NCBI RefSeq assembly: GCF_020178975.1
Contig: NZ_JAHXBU010000094.1
Location: 620,001-684,000 of the forward strand
Source: Cesiribacter sp. SM1
GTDB lineage: Bacteria > Bacteroidota > Bacteroidia > Cytophagales > Cyclobacteriaceae
Direction: 5' to 3'
Length of the DNA: 64,000 nt
Shown: in pieces, positions 1 to 9,252 of the stretch
Layout: each line of letters begins with the position of its first letter
Numbering within the stretch: the first letter of the stretch is position 1
Notes under the pieces: model-generated
Told to the model about the DNA's origin: nothing
Databases searched by the model: none
The model's input: only the letters and a program-made list of their open reading frames with translations
Made by a program: the position numbers and the translations under genes

Positions 1-574
1 GGGCAAAGCCTGTTCCTGCTTCGCCAACAACAGACCCCACAAGAGCACCAGCTCCCAGGTTAAATTTGTTTTCTACAATAGGCACTGAAATCTTAGGCGT
101 AAGCCACACGGGCGAGGCGGTTCCGGCAAACAGAAAAAGAGGTACCGTGCCTACGCCAATGGATACGTTGTCTGATATGCCAATACTTGCCTGGTTAAAC
201 AATATCCAGATATTTTGGTAGTAGCCCTCGCCCTTGCGGAGTCCGTAGCCGTTAGGTGCCCAAAAGTAACGGGTAGCCTGCGGATTATCTGCCCAAATCT
301 GGCCATTTACGATCTGTTCCGGCGTAATGCGGCTGAGACTGGTGATGTTTATTCTGGCTATTGTAATTTCACCAATGGTGCGGGTCTTCAAAAGGATAAA
401 CTCCTCATCCTGGTGTATGATCTGTCCTATGTATTCGTTGCCGTCGCTGGTTTGTACACGGTAGGTGGCAGTTGTATCATTCTCTGTCTGGGCCTGTAGA
501 GGCTGAATAAAAGCACAGAGCATCAAAAAGAATGATAGAACAAATATTGTTTTTGCTTTTTCCCGGGGAGTCAT
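1..574 (-). CDS. Secreted protein of unknown function, 3' end cut by window edge
   Basis: The minus strand is open from an ATG at 572-574 to the window edge, giving at least 191 residues with no stop. The N-terminus is a typical signal peptide: a short basic start, a hydrophobic run (IFVLSFFLMLCAFI), then a QAQ-type cleavage site near residue 29. The mature part begins with a small beta-rich segment (TYRVQTSDGNEYIGQII), which resembles a PRC-barrel-like or SH3-like strand pattern. A Gly/aromatic stretch follows (FWAPNGYGLRKGEGYYQN). This layout recalls hypothetical Bacteroidota envelope proteins with a predicted outer-membrane barrel C-terminus, but that is from memory. No function can be assigned, and the C-terminal part lies outside the window. 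Confidence 0.85.
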   Translation of the reverse strand, partial: MTPREKAKTIFVLSFFLMLCAFIQPLQAQTENDTTATYRVQTSDGNEYIGQIIHQDEEFILLKTRTIGEITIARINITSLSRITPEQIVNGQIWADNPQATRYFWAPNGYGLRKGEGYYQNIWILFNQASIGISDNVSIGVGTVPLFLFAGTASPVWLTPKISVPIVENKFNLGAGALVGSVVGEAGTGFA

Positions 575-679
575 GTAAAAAGGTGGGGTTGGGTATTGCA
601 TAATTTACAACTGCTCCCGCTTCTTATAAAGCAGACAGTGGAAATTTTTTACGGTCAGAGTACAAATTATAAAAACGGA

Positions 680-1213
680 TTAACCCTCGCCTGCAAGCGA
701 CATAACTTTTTTGCTAAATGTTTTGGCCTCTTCCGGTATGGAGGCTTCGAGGGCGGCTAAAGGGCAATATAAGCTGGCAACATAGTCCATGTCCAGATAA
801 CTGGCAGTAAGCCTGAAAGGCACCTGAAAGCCTTCTGGCAATACCTTATCTGCGCCAACTGCAATCAGAAAGACTTTTTTACCTTTTAACTGCCGTCCCT
901 GCTTTTTTGAGGTGGTGATAAGATCGGTTAAGCGATCAAAAAATACCTTCATGTGTCCGCTCATGCTGTACCAGTAGATTGGCGTGCCAAACACCAGCAC
1001 AGCATGAGCAAGCAGTTCCTGCACCAGCTCCTGAAAGGTGTCGTCGGGCGGGTAAATGTCCGAGTAGTTGTAGTGGTAAACTTTATAATCGGCTAGGTTT
1101 AGCACCCGGACCCTCTCTTTGCCAAAAAGCTGCTCCACCAGCCTGGATGTATTGCCTGCTTTACGGGCGCTTCCCATAATTACCAGGGGCAGGTGGTGAC
1201 TGGCTTTTTCCAT
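680..1213 (-). CDS. NADPH-dependent FMN reductase / flavodoxin-like protein
   Basis: The product has 177 residues when started at the ATG at 1211-1213; the open frame extends upstream but overlaps the preceding gene. It has the flavodoxin-like NAD(P)H:FMN reductase pattern. The N-terminal strand ends in a phosphate-binding loop (GSARKAGNTSRLVEQL), the mid-protein segment reads VLVFGTPIYWYSMSGHMKVFFDRL (shown here as VFGTPIYWYSMSG and MKVFFDRL), and a KGKKVFLIAVG strand follows. This family uses FMN with NAD(P)H to reduce quinones, flavins or other small electrophiles in the cytoplasm; the substrate is not evident. It starts 14 bp after the stop of the upstream gene at 1228-1653, so the two probably form an operon. 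Confidence 0.85.
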   Translation of the reverse strand: MEKASHHLPLVIMGSARKAGNTSRLVEQLFGKERVRVLNLADYKVYHYNYSDIYPPDDTFQELVQELLAHAVLVFGTPIYWYSMSGHMKVFFDRLTDLITTSKKQGRQLKGKKVFLIAVGADKVLPEGFQVPFRLTASYLDMDYVASLYCPLAALEASIPEEAKTFSKKVMSLAGEG

Positions 1214-1227
1214 TTGCAGTACAGGCT

Positions 1228-1653
1228 TCAGGCAAGCAGACTTTTGATCTGCGTTATGCGGTAATGGCGTTCCAGTGAAAATGTGGTTTCTGTGGCTTCC
1301 AGGTGCTCGTAAATGGCCAGGGCACGCTCCCACAAGGCACGGGCGGTAGCGGTATCTTTCTGCAGCAAAAAGCCCTCGGCAGCTTCGTACAGAATATCCG
1401 CCATGGGCGCCAGGTGCTCGGGCTGAAACTGGTGTTCCTGTTGCAGCCAGCTTACCAGCTCTTTGGGGCTTACTGCAATCATGCTGATGAGGTTCAGGGA
1501 AAGCACTCTTTGCATGGTTTCATCTACCATCTGTAGCGCTTCCCCCACCTGTCCCTGCTGCTTGAGGCCCAGCATATCAGCCAGCATCTTACCCAATACC
1601 CTCCCCAGCTGGTCTATTTGTTTTTTAAGATAATCTCTGCGTTCAAAGCCCAT
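1228..1653 (-). CDS. Conserved small alpha-helical protein, possibly DUF6483-like
   Basis: This is a 141-residue protein starting MGFERRDYLKKQIDQLGRVL. An in-frame upstream ATG at 1725 would add 24 poorly charged residues (MHIFVISALINELNY) that look like non-coding sequence, so the ATG at 1651-1653 is preferred. The protein is almost entirely helical. The second half (ADILYEAAEGFLLQKDTATA, then ALWERALAIYEHLE) reads like a TPR-type helical hairpin. From memory the N-terminal RDYLxxQIxQLGRxLGK pattern resembles the DUF6483 family, but I could not check this. It is cytoplasmic with no signal peptide. It precedes the flavin reductase-like gene by 14 bp, suggesting co-transcription. Confidence 0.7.
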   Translation of the reverse strand: MGFERRDYLKKQIDQLGRVLGKMLADMLGLKQQGQVGEALQMVDETMQRVLSLNLISMIAVSPKELVSWLQQEHQFQPEHLAPMADILYEAAEGFLLQKDTATARALWERALAIYEHLEATETTFSLERHYRITQIKSLLA

Positions 1654-1744
1654 CAAAAAAATTGTTAGGTGCGTACTAAAATAATTCAACTCATTTATCA
1701 ATGCTGAAATTACAAAAATGTGCATTGAAGATTGATAGTTTTAT

Positions 1745-2471
1745 TTACTGCATATCACCAAAAGAAGATCCTAAAGCAGCGGTATATATTCTATGACAAG
1801 CGCTGAAAGTTTCTGGCTGATGAAGGGCCGCCAGAGCCTTACTCTTTGAATAAGTAAAGAATGCATCTATTGCCTTGATCTTACCCTCTTTGTATTCTAA
1901 CTGTGTTCGAAAGTGATTGGTCCAGAACTTAGGTGTATTTGCACCTGAATGGCTGTCAACTATGGGCTTTTCTATGTAGGTACTCTGCTTTGTGATGGCA
2001 TATTGATAATAAGAATATTTTATGCTGCCACCACAACCAGATCCTGTAGGCGTACTGCCTGTAGCATACGTCCCTATCTCAAAAGAATTACTTTTACCAA
2101 ACAGGGCAGGTTCAATAAGGATGAAGGGTAAATTTTTTCTTAACTGTTTAACAGCTTTATCGAAGGGAAGTCTTTTATCTGATGCAGCGGGCTCACTCCC
2201 AAAGAAAGGCCATGGGGTATTGGCGTAGTAGTTAATCGGTTCCGGGTGCCAATTTTTTCTGCCTTATTGTTATTGATTAGCCAGAAGTTTAATTTTTTCC
2301 ACCAACAGTAATGGCTGCTTTAATGCTACCATTTTTTTCGATGAGAAACATTTCCTTGCTCTGTGCATCCTCCCCAACAGGAAAAACTGTCTCGTTTTTT
2401 GAAAACATTTCCTTTGCATGGAGATTGAATGTTTGCCCGATCAACAGGTAAATCAGGATGAGGTAGCGCAT
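1745..2471 (-). pseudogene. Secreted protein gene split by two single-base frameshifts
   Basis: An ATG at 2469-2471 opens a frame with a signal peptide (MRYLILIYLLIGQTFNLHA) that stops at 2289-2291. The coding sense continues in a second frame between two T6 runs (A6 on the coding strand, 2293-2298 and 2253-2258). It then runs in a third frame to TAA at 1745-1747. Adding one A to each A6 run joins all three parts into one 242-residue protein; the span of 727 bases plus two is exactly divisible by three. The joined protein runs from ITVGGKKLNFWLINNNKAEK into NWHPEPINYYANTPWPFF and ends ALGSSFGDMQ. Both breaks lie in identical aattttttc contexts. The cause may be sequencing under-calls, a true pseudogene or recoding. 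Function is unknown. The gene is divergent from polA. Confidence 0.75.
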
Positions 2472-2557
2472 GATGGCTGGCTTTTGTTGAGCGGCAAATC
2501 TGGATGAAAAGCAAGAAATAGATCTTTCTAATTAGAGGTTTTCCTTACCTTTACCCT

Positions 2558-5437
2558 ATGGCCAAACCCGATAAAAAACTTTTTCTGCTCGATGCCCTGG
2601 CTCTTATTTACCGGGCCCATTTTGCCTTTAGCAAAAATCCGCGCATCACCAGTACAGGCCTTAACACAGGGGCTGTATATGGTTTTACCAACTCTCTGCT
2701 GGAGATCATTCAGAAAGAAAAGCCTACCCATATTGGTGTAGCCTTCGATACCGATGTGCCAACCTTCCGGCATGTAGAGTTTGAAGCCTATAAGGCGCAG
2801 CGCGAAAAACAACCCGAAGATATTAAGATAGCAAAGCCATACATTCGTCAGCTGATCGAAGCATTTAACATACCCATCCTGGAGGTAGACGGTTTTGAGG
2901 CCGACGATGTGATTGGTACGCTGGCTAAAAAGGCCTGCCGGGCGGGTTTTGAGGTATTCATGATGACGCCTGACAAAGACTTTGGCCAGCTGGTAGAGGA
3001 GCATATTTACCACTACAAGCCTGCCTATATGGGCAATGCAGTAGATATACTGGGGGTAAAGGAAGTACTGGAAAAGTGGGATGTGGAGCGCATTGACCAG
3101 GTTATTGATATGCTGGGCCTCCAGGGCGATGCCGTAGACAATATTCCCGGCATCCCGGGCATAGGCCCCAAAACGGCCTCCAAGCTCCTGAAGGAGTACG
3201 GAACCGTAGAGAATATTGTGGCCCATGCCGATGAAATAAAAGGAAAGAACGGCGAGCGCATCAAGGAATTTGGTGAGCAGGGCATTCTATCCAAGCGCCT
3301 GGCAACCATTAACCAGGAGGTGCCGATAGATTTTGATCCTGATGCCCTACTATATACCGGTCCCGATGATGCTAAACTAAAGCCCCTGTTGCAGGAGCTG
3401 GAGTTCCGCAGCACCATGCGCCGCCTCTATGGCGAAGAAGGCACCAGTGCCGTAGCTGCCGCAACAGCAGCAGTTGCTAAAAAAGCGCCCAAACAGGGTG
3501 CTTCCCTGCAGGGCGACCTCTTTGCACCCGCCGCCGATAGTCAGGAAACTGAACAGGATGGTACAGAGGTGATGACAGCCGTTGCCGACCTGGCAGCAGA
3601 AGACCACAGAACCCTTGCCGGCCCGCGTACCATCTATAACTCCACCCACCACTATCACCTGATGCAGACCCAAAGGCAGCAGGAGGAGCTGGTGAAGCAC
3701 CTGAAACAGCAAAAAGGTTTTTGCTTCGATACCGAAACCGATGCGCTTGATCCGGTAGAGGCCAGGCTGGTAGGCATAAGCTTTAGCTGGTATCCTGGCG
3801 AGGCTTATTATGTGCCTGTACCAGAAAATGAAGCGGAAGCTAAGGAGCTGATTGGCCGCTTTAAAGAGGTGCTGGAAGATGAGAAAGTGCGCAAGATTGG
3901 CCAGAACCTGAAGTACGATATACTGGCACTACGCAAATATGGTATAGAGGTGCAGGGGCCCGTTACCGACACTATGATTGCCCACTACCTGCTGGAGCCC
4001 GATATGCGCCACGGCATGGACCTGCTGGCCGAAACCTACCTCAACTACAAGCCTGTAAGCATCACAGAACTGATTGGCAGCAAGGGCAAAGATCAGAAAA
4101 CCATGCGTGATGTGCCGCTGGAGGCCATTAAGGAATACGCCGCCGAAGATGCCGACATAACCCTGCAGCTGGAGCGCAAGCTGATGCCCCTGCTGAAGCA
4201 GGAAAAACTGCTGAAGCTGTACGAGGAGGTGGAAGCCCCCCTGGTGCACGTACTGGCGGATATAGAATACAACGGAATTAATGTTGATACTGATGCCCTG
4301 AAAGAACTTTCGGTGCAGCTCGACCAGGAAGCGAAAGAGCTGGAGAAACAGATTTACCAGGAGGCCGGCGAGGAGTTTAATATTGGCTCTCCCAAACAGC
4401 TGGGCGAAATACTATTCGATAAGCTTAAGCTGATTGACAAGCCTAAGACTACAAAAACAGGCCAGTATGCCACCGGCGAAGAAATTCTGATAAAGCTGGC
4501 CGATGAGCATGAAATTGTAAAGCACATTTTAGAGTACCGCCAGCTAACCAAGCTTTGCAGTACGTATATTGATGCGCTGCCCAAGCTGATCAGCCCGCGC
4601 GATGGCAGGGTGCATACCAGCTTTAACCAGGCCGTAACAGCCACCGGCCGCCTGTCTTCTACCAATCCCAACCTGCAGAACATCCCAATCCGTACCGAGC
4701 GGGGGCGGGAGATCCGCAAAGCCTTTGTGCCCCGCAGCGAAGGGTTTACCCTGCTCTCTGCAGATTACAGCCAGGTAGAGCTGCGCCTGATGGCTGGCTT
4801 TGCTAAGGACGAAGCCATGGTAGAAGCCTTCCGTGAAGGTAAAGACATTCATGCTGCCACCGCAGCCAAGATCTATAAAATAGACATTGAAGCCGTAGAT
4901 TCTGATATGCGCCGGAAAGCCAAAACGGCCAACTTCGGCATTATTTACGGCATATCTGCTTTTGGCCTGGCCCAGCGCCTGAACATACCCCGTAAAGAAG
5001 CATCTGATCTGATTGAGGCCTACTTCCAGGAGTTTCCGGGGGTGAAGAAATACATGGACGAGAGCATCCACAAAGCCCGCGAGCAGGAGTATGTGGAAAC
5101 CATTATGGGCCGCCGCCGCTACCTGCGCGACATCAACAGCCGCAACCAAACTGTTCGGGGCTTTGCAGAGCGCAACGCCATTAATGCCCCCATCCAGGGT
5201 TCTGCTGCGGATATCATTAAAGTGGCCATGGTAAACATACACCACTGGATGAAAAAGCAGCAGCTGAAAAGCCGCATGGTGCTGCAGGTGCACGACGAAT
5301 TGGTGTTTGATGTGCACCTGGATGAACTGGAGTTGATGAAGGAGCACATCCCCCTTTTCATGAGCACCGCCGTAGACCTGCCCGTACCGCTTGAAGTAGG
5401 CCTCGGCACCGGCCCCAACTGGCTGGAAGCACATTAA
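2558..5437 (+). CDS. polA: DNA polymerase I
   Basis: This 959-residue cytoplasmic enzyme fills gaps and removes RNA primers during replication and excision repair. Residues 1 to about 300 form the 5'-3' flap nuclease, with the acidic cluster VDGFEADDVIGTLAKKA and the helix-hairpin-helix IPGIPGIGPKTASKLL. Around residues 389-398 the FDTETDALD segment keeps the DxE metal motif, so the 3'-5' proofreading exonuclease appears intact. The polymerase domain shows TGRLSSTNPNLQNIP, motif A (SADYSQVELR, about residue 735), the O-helix (KTANFGIIYG, about 790) and motif C (QVHDELVFDV, about 910). A linker rich in Ala and Glu separates the flap and proofreading domains. The length is usual for Bacteroidota PolA. 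It is divergent from the frameshifted gene, with 86 bp between the starts. Confidence 0.98.
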   Translation: MAKPDKKLFLLDALALIYRAHFAFSKNPRITSTGLNTGAVYGFTNSLLEIIQKEKPTHIGVAFDTDVPTFRHVEFEAYKAQREKQPEDIKIAKPYIRQLIEAFNIPILEVDGFEADDVIGTLAKKACRAGFEVFMMTPDKDFGQLVEEHIYHYKPAYMGNAVDILGVKEVLEKWDVERIDQVIDMLGLQGDAVDNIPGIPGIGPKTASKLLKEYGTVENIVAHADEIKGKNGERIKEFGEQGILSKRLATINQEVPIDFDPDALLYTGPDDAKLKPLLQELEFRSTMRRLYGEEGTSAVAAATAAVAKKAPKQGASLQGDLFAPAADSQETEQDGTEVMTAVADLAAEDHRTLAGPRTIYNSTHHYHLMQTQRQQEELVKHLKQQKGFCFDTETDALDPVEARLVGISFSWYPGEAYYVPVPENEAEAKELIGRFKEVLEDEKVRKIGQNLKYDILALRKYGIEVQGPVTDTMIAHYLLEPDMRHGMDLLAETYLNYKPVSITELIGSKGKDQKTMRDVPLEAIKEYAAEDADITLQLERKLMPLLKQEKLLKLYEEVEAPLVHVLADIEYNGINVDTDALKELSVQLDQEAKELEKQIYQEAGEEFNIGSPKQLGEILFDKLKLIDKPKTTKTGQYATGEEILIKLADEHEIVKHILEYRQLTKLCSTYIDALPKLISPRDGRVHTSFNQAVTATGRLSSTNPNLQNIPIRTERGREIRKAFVPRSEGFTLLSADYSQVELRLMAGFAKDEAMVEAFREGKDIHAATAAKIYKIDIEAVDSDMRRKAKTANFGIIYGISAFGLAQRLNIPRKEASDLIEAYFQEFPGVKKYMDESIHKAREQEYVETIMGRRRYLRDINSRNQTVRGFAERNAINAPIQGSAADIIKVAMVNIHHWMKKQQLKSRMVLQVHDELVFDVHLDELELMKEHIPLFMSTAVDLPVPLEVGLGTGPNWLEAH

Positions 5438-5496
5438 ATTTTGTCTTTACTCTAATTTTAAATGGGCGCAGGAGTTTCTTGTGCAGTTAGCAATAT

Positions 5497-5526
5497 AAGA
5501 CCTACCTGTAGCAGCAGGTGGGTCTT
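5497..5526 (+). terminator. Hairpin downstream of polA
   Basis: A 12-bp stem with one G-T wobble (aagacctacctg paired with caggtgggtctt) encloses a 6-base loop, 60 bp after the polA stop. There is no strong T tract after it, so it may be a weak or processing-type terminator. The rest of the gap to the antiporter gene is AT-rich with no other visible feature. Confidence 0.5.
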
Positions 5527-5713
5527 CTGTATTAATATACCTTTGAAGGTTAACCTGTATATGAATGAAAATGTAAAATGTCTGTACTAGCTTTATATGA
5601 GAATAAAAATGGGGAAGCTCCCGGAATAAGTAGATTTTTTAAGTTGATGTAGCTGTAGCACTCATTTTTCAGTTTTTGTTTTTTTTGCGCTTTACCCAAA
5701 GCATTTTTAATCA

Positions 5714-7714
5714 ATGGAGTTTCCGCTTTTACAAGACATCGTTATCATCTTAGGGCTTGCCGTCCTGATCATCCTGCTTTTTCAGAGGCTAAAAATGCCT
5801 TCTATTCTTGGCTTTCTGATAACCGGGATTGTTGCCGGACCTCATGGCTTAAGCCTTATCCATGCCCGCCACGAAGTAGAAATGCTGGCAGAAATTGGCG
5901 TAATCTTTCTGCTGTTTGTGATTGGTATTGAGTTTTCCCTGAAGGGTCTGGCCTCTATCAAAAACACGGTAATCTTGGGAGGTAGCCTGCAGGTGTTCGG
6001 TACCATTCTGGCAACTGCAGTTATCACTAAAATACTGGGCCTCCCCTGGAGCCAGGCGGTGTTTATGGGCTTTCTGTTATCGCTAAGCAGCACGGCAATT
6101 GTACTGAAGCTGCTGCAGGCAAAAGCAGAAATCACGGCACCGCACGGGCGTATTGCTGTAGCCATCCTCATCTTCCAGGATATAATTGTGGTGCCCATGA
6201 TGCTGCTCACGCCCATTATATCCGGCCAGGCAGATAACATCGCCACAACCCTGCTGGTGTTAACTGCAAAAGTGATAGGAGTGGTGGGAGTAATCATTCT
6301 TTTGGCCCGCTATGTTGTGCCTACTGTGCTTACACTGGTGGTAAAAACCCGCAGCAAAGAGCTTTTTATTCTTACCATTATAGTGCTTTGTTTCGCCACG
6401 GCCTGGCTTACCTCTTCCATAGGGCTGTCGCTGGCATTGGGTGCTTTTTTTGCAGGCCTGGTTATTTCAGAATCTGATTACAGCCACCAGGCAACGGCTA
6501 ATATTCTGCCTTTCCGGGAGATCTTCATCAGCTTCTTTTTTGTATCCATTGGTATGCTGCTGGACATGGGCTTTTTCATAAGCCACCTGTTCCAGGTACT
6601 GCTGCTAACAGCAGGCGTTATTTTACTGAAGGCCCTGGTGATTTCAGTGGCTGTAGTAGCGCTTCGTTACCCGCCCAGAACAGTTGTGCTTACAGCCTTT
6701 AGCCTGTTTCAGGTAGGGGAGTTTGCCTTTTTACTTTCTACCGTAGGCCTGCAATACGAACTGATGGAGGATATTATTTACCAGTATTTTCTGGCTATTT
6801 CTATCCTTACCATGGCTGCTACGCCTTTCATTTTTGCCCAGGCTGCCGCTATTTCTGATTTCCTGGTGAAGAGAACATTACCAGCGCAGGTGCGCGAACG
6901 GCTTGAAAGACGTAGCAAGGCAATAAGTGCTGCTGTTGATCATGAAGTCCTGCACGATCATGTGGTGATTATTGGTTATGGCATCAACGGGAAAAACGTT
7001 GCGCGTGCTGCCAAAAATGCCCAGATCCCCTATGTGATCATCGAGATGAATCCGGATACGGTAAAAACGGTTAGAGCCGAAGGTGAACCCATCATGTACG
7101 GTGATGCCTCTCAGGATGTGATTTTACAGCATGTGCACGTACAGGAGGCGAGGGTGGTGGTGGTGGCCATTTCCGATCCCGATGCTACCAAAAAGATTGT
7201 GGCGCAGATCAGGCAGTTCAGCAAAACAGTCTACATCATTGTGCGTACCCGCTATGTGAGCGAAATTGAAGAGAACATTCGCCTGGGTGCCGACGAGATC
7301 ATACCAGAAGAATTTGAAACCTCTATTGAGATATTTACCCGGGTGCTAAAAAAATACCTGGTGCCACAAGACCAGGTAGAATCATTTATCAATTACATAA
7401 GATCGCAGAACTATGAGATGCTGCGGAGCCAGAGCAGCCTTTCGCGGGTGGTGCCAGACCATCTGCAGTTAACCATACCCGATGTAACCATAAGCACCCT
7501 GCCGGTGTACCAGGGGAATAATAAAATAGTAGGCAAGAGTGTATCCGATTCCGGGCTGCGAAAAAACTTTGGGGTAACGGTGCTGGCCATAAAACGCGGA
7601 AGTCATTTTGAAACCAACATACGGCCAGAGCAAACCATTGAGCAGGATGATGTGCTGTATGTCTTTGGCTCACCCGATAACATCTCTGCCCTGAACAGCT
7701 TCCTGGAGATGTAG
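5714..7714 (+). CDS. KefB-type monovalent cation:proton antiporter (CPA2) with RCK domains
   Basis: This is a 666-residue inner membrane protein. Residues 1 to about 385 contain 12 or so hydrophobic segments of the sodium/hydrogen exchanger fold, including LPSILGFLITGIVAGPHGL-like and SLSSTAIVLKLL motifs typical of the CPA2 family. Residues about 415-530 form a RCK/TrkA-N domain with a Rossmann loop (VVIIGYGINGKNVARAAK) that binds NAD or a nucleotide. Residues about 580-660 form a TrkA-C domain ending in LYVFGSPDNI. Such proteins exchange potassium or sodium for protons in pH and osmotic homeostasis, gated by the RCK domain. The cation cannot be told from sequence. It appears to be a single-gene unit. 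Confidence 0.92.
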   Translation: MEFPLLQDIVIILGLAVLIILLFQRLKMPSILGFLITGIVAGPHGLSLIHARHEVEMLAEIGVIFLLFVIGIEFSLKGLASIKNTVILGGSLQVFGTILATAVITKILGLPWSQAVFMGFLLSLSSTAIVLKLLQAKAEITAPHGRIAVAILIFQDIIVVPMMLLTPIISGQADNIATTLLVLTAKVIGVVGVIILLARYVVPTVLTLVVKTRSKELFILTIIVLCFATAWLTSSIGLSLALGAFFAGLVISESDYSHQATANILPFREIFISFFFVSIGMLLDMGFFISHLFQVLLLTAGVILLKALVISVAVVALRYPPRTVVLTAFSLFQVGEFAFLLSTVGLQYELMEDIIYQYFLAISILTMAATPFIFAQAAAISDFLVKRTLPAQVRERLERRSKAISAAVDHEVLHDHVVIIGYGINGKNVARAAKNAQIPYVIIEMNPDTVKTVRAEGEPIMYGDASQDVILQHVHVQEARVVVVAISDPDATKKIVAQIRQFSKTVYIIVRTRYVSEIEENIRLGADEIIPEEFETSIEIFTRVLKKYLVPQDQVESFINYIRSQNYEMLRSQSSLSRVVPDHLQLTIPDVTISTLPVYQGNNKIVGKSVSDSGLRKNFGVTVLAIKRGSHFETNIRPEQTIEQDDVLYVFGSPDNISALNSFLEM

Positions 7715-7759
7715 AAGGCTGATTCTTCCAGAATTATGCGGCAGTTTCAGGAGGGTGGC

Positions 7760-7792
7760 ATTAAAAAAAGAGCCACCCTTGTAAAGGTGGCT
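7760..7792 (-). terminator. Intrinsic terminator of the TlpA-like gene
   Basis: Read on the minus strand, a perfect 7-bp stem (AGCCACC/GGTGGCT, 7786-7792 and 7771-7777) is followed by CTTTTTTT. It lies 42 bp after the stop at 7834. It sits between two convergent genes and has the T-tract only on the minus strand. Confidence 0.8.
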
Positions 7793-7833
7793 GTAGCAAA
7801 AAGTCTTCGCTGAATTAAAAAGGGATAGTTAGT

Positions 7834-9252
7834 TTAGGGGGCCTGCTCTGCAGCGATCTGATCTTCCTGCTGCAGAATTACCTTTATTTTTTCAATGGCC
7901 AGCTCATTATTGGGATCATCCAGGCTGTTGCTCACCACCAGACCTTCGCGGTTCAGCACTACATATGACCAGTCCGGTAGCTTCACCTGCTGTCCTGGTT
8001 TTGGCCTGTTGATAATGCTCTTAAGATAATCATTAGCGTCGGCATACACCATGCGCTCGTAAGCATCGCGGTTATCGATCATGGAAAGCTGCAGAAACTT
8101 AACATCCTTAAAGTTAGCCAGCTGTTTCTTAAGTAGTTCATCGTGCTTTTGCAGTTCGGCAGGGTCTGCGTCCTGTATGTTATTATCGAAGCGAACCAGC
8201 ACAATATGGCCTTTCAGTACACTTAGTGGAACATCGCGGCCATTCTTGTCTTTGAACACTACCTTTGGCTTATTCACCTCAAATACGTTCTGCATTTTTA
8301 TAAGCTCATGCAGCTCGTTCTTGTATGGCTGCACGGGGCATTCATTTGCAAACTCAATGTATTCGTCTTTTACTACATCCAGCCCTATATAAGAAATAGC
8401 TTCTACCAGGTACACAGCCTGCACATGGTATTTGGGTAATGCACGCAGGTTTTCGGCAGCCAGTTCGTACATGTGGTTGTAATATTGCTTGTCCTGCTCT
8501 GGCTGCATTTTATGTGCAATGGCATACAGGTACTGCATGTAGTTTGTCAGGAAAGTGCGGTAGCTGTCCAGGCTTATTACATCGTAATTATGCAGCTTTA
8601 CCTCATCGATAAAGCTGTAGTAGTTTTCGGGCAGCTTAGCCTTTTTGCCTTTGATGTTCTGCAGCTGGTTTGCATAAGCAAAAAGATCGTTAGCCCAGAG
8701 GTAATCGAGGTTGGCCTGCTGATAGGTATACAATGCAGGGCTTAAGCTTGGTCTTTTGCTGGTAAGGGCAATCAGTTGTTCTTCTTTGCGTTGTTTGCTC
8801 CAGGCTACAAACTCTTCTACCGATTTCTTTTTGAACTTCTCTTTAAGATCGTCTGTGCTAAGTTCGTGGGTCAGGTAGAACTTAGTCAGGTAAGCATTAT
8901 CTTCGGCGCCATCTCCGCTAAAGCGGATGCTGCTGGCAAAGTCATTGGCATCAAAAACAATCTGCAGCTGGGAGCCCGGCTCAACAAAGATAGCGGCAGA
9001 GTGCTTGCCGTAGTAAACACGGCCAAACATGGCCTCCCGTACATAGGCTACAAACTGGAAATTGTTATTATCATCCAGGCTGGTGGTAGAAGCATGGTCT
9101 TCTTCGCCGGGCACAAAAGAATGCAGTACCACCCGCACCTGCTTGTCTTTGGCATTCAACACCTCGCCTGAAATAGATATATTGTTCACTTCTGCCATTA
9201 GCAGAAGCGGCATGAGCAACAATCCAATAAATGTTGTTATCTTCTTATGCAT
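7834..9252 (-). CDS. Secreted thioredoxin-fold (TlpA-like) protein lacking catalytic cysteines
   Basis: The preferred start is the ATG at 9250-9252, which gives 472 residues with a clean signal peptide (MHKKITTFIGLLLMPLLLMA); an ATG at 9291 would place 13 charged residues before it. After the signal, a beta-rich domain (ISISGEVLNAKDKQVRVVLH) resembles the DUF4369-like N-terminal domain of Bacteroidota TlpA proteins. A long helical middle follows. The last 140 residues (KGHIVLVRFDNN, then VKFLQLSMIDN, then WSYVVLNREGLVVS) match the thioredoxin-like fold. I see no CxxC where the redox motif should be, so disulfide chemistry is unlikely and a structural or binding role is more plausible. The location should be periplasm or outer membrane surface. 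It is a single gene with its own terminator. Confidence 0.75.
   Translation of the reverse strand: MHKKITTFIGLLLMPLLLMAEVNNISISGEVLNAKDKQVRVVLHSFVPGEEDHASTTSLDDNNNFQFVAYVREAMFGRVYYGKHSAAIFVEPGSQLQIVFDANDFASSIRFSGDGAEDNAYLTKFYLTHELSTDDLKEKFKKKSVEEFVAWSKQRKEEQLIALTSKRPSLSPALYTYQQANLDYLWANDLFAYANQLQNIKGKKAKLPENYYSFIDEVKLHNYDVISLDSYRTFLTNYMQYLYAIAHKMQPEQDKQYYNHMYELAAENLRALPKYHVQAVYLVEAISYIGLDVVKDEYIEFANECPVQPYKNELHELIKMQNVFEVNKPKVVFKDKNGRDVPLSVLKGHIVLVRFDNNIQDADPAELQKHDELLKKQLANFKDVKFLQLSMIDNRDAYERMVYADANDYLKSIINRPKPGQQVKLPDWSYVVLNREGLVVSNSLDDPNNELAIEKIKVILQQEDQIAAEQAP

Noticed and set aside
2528-3226. Long minus-strand frame opposite polA
   Set aside because: Runs antisense through the conserved polA nuclease domain; a shadow of codon bias.
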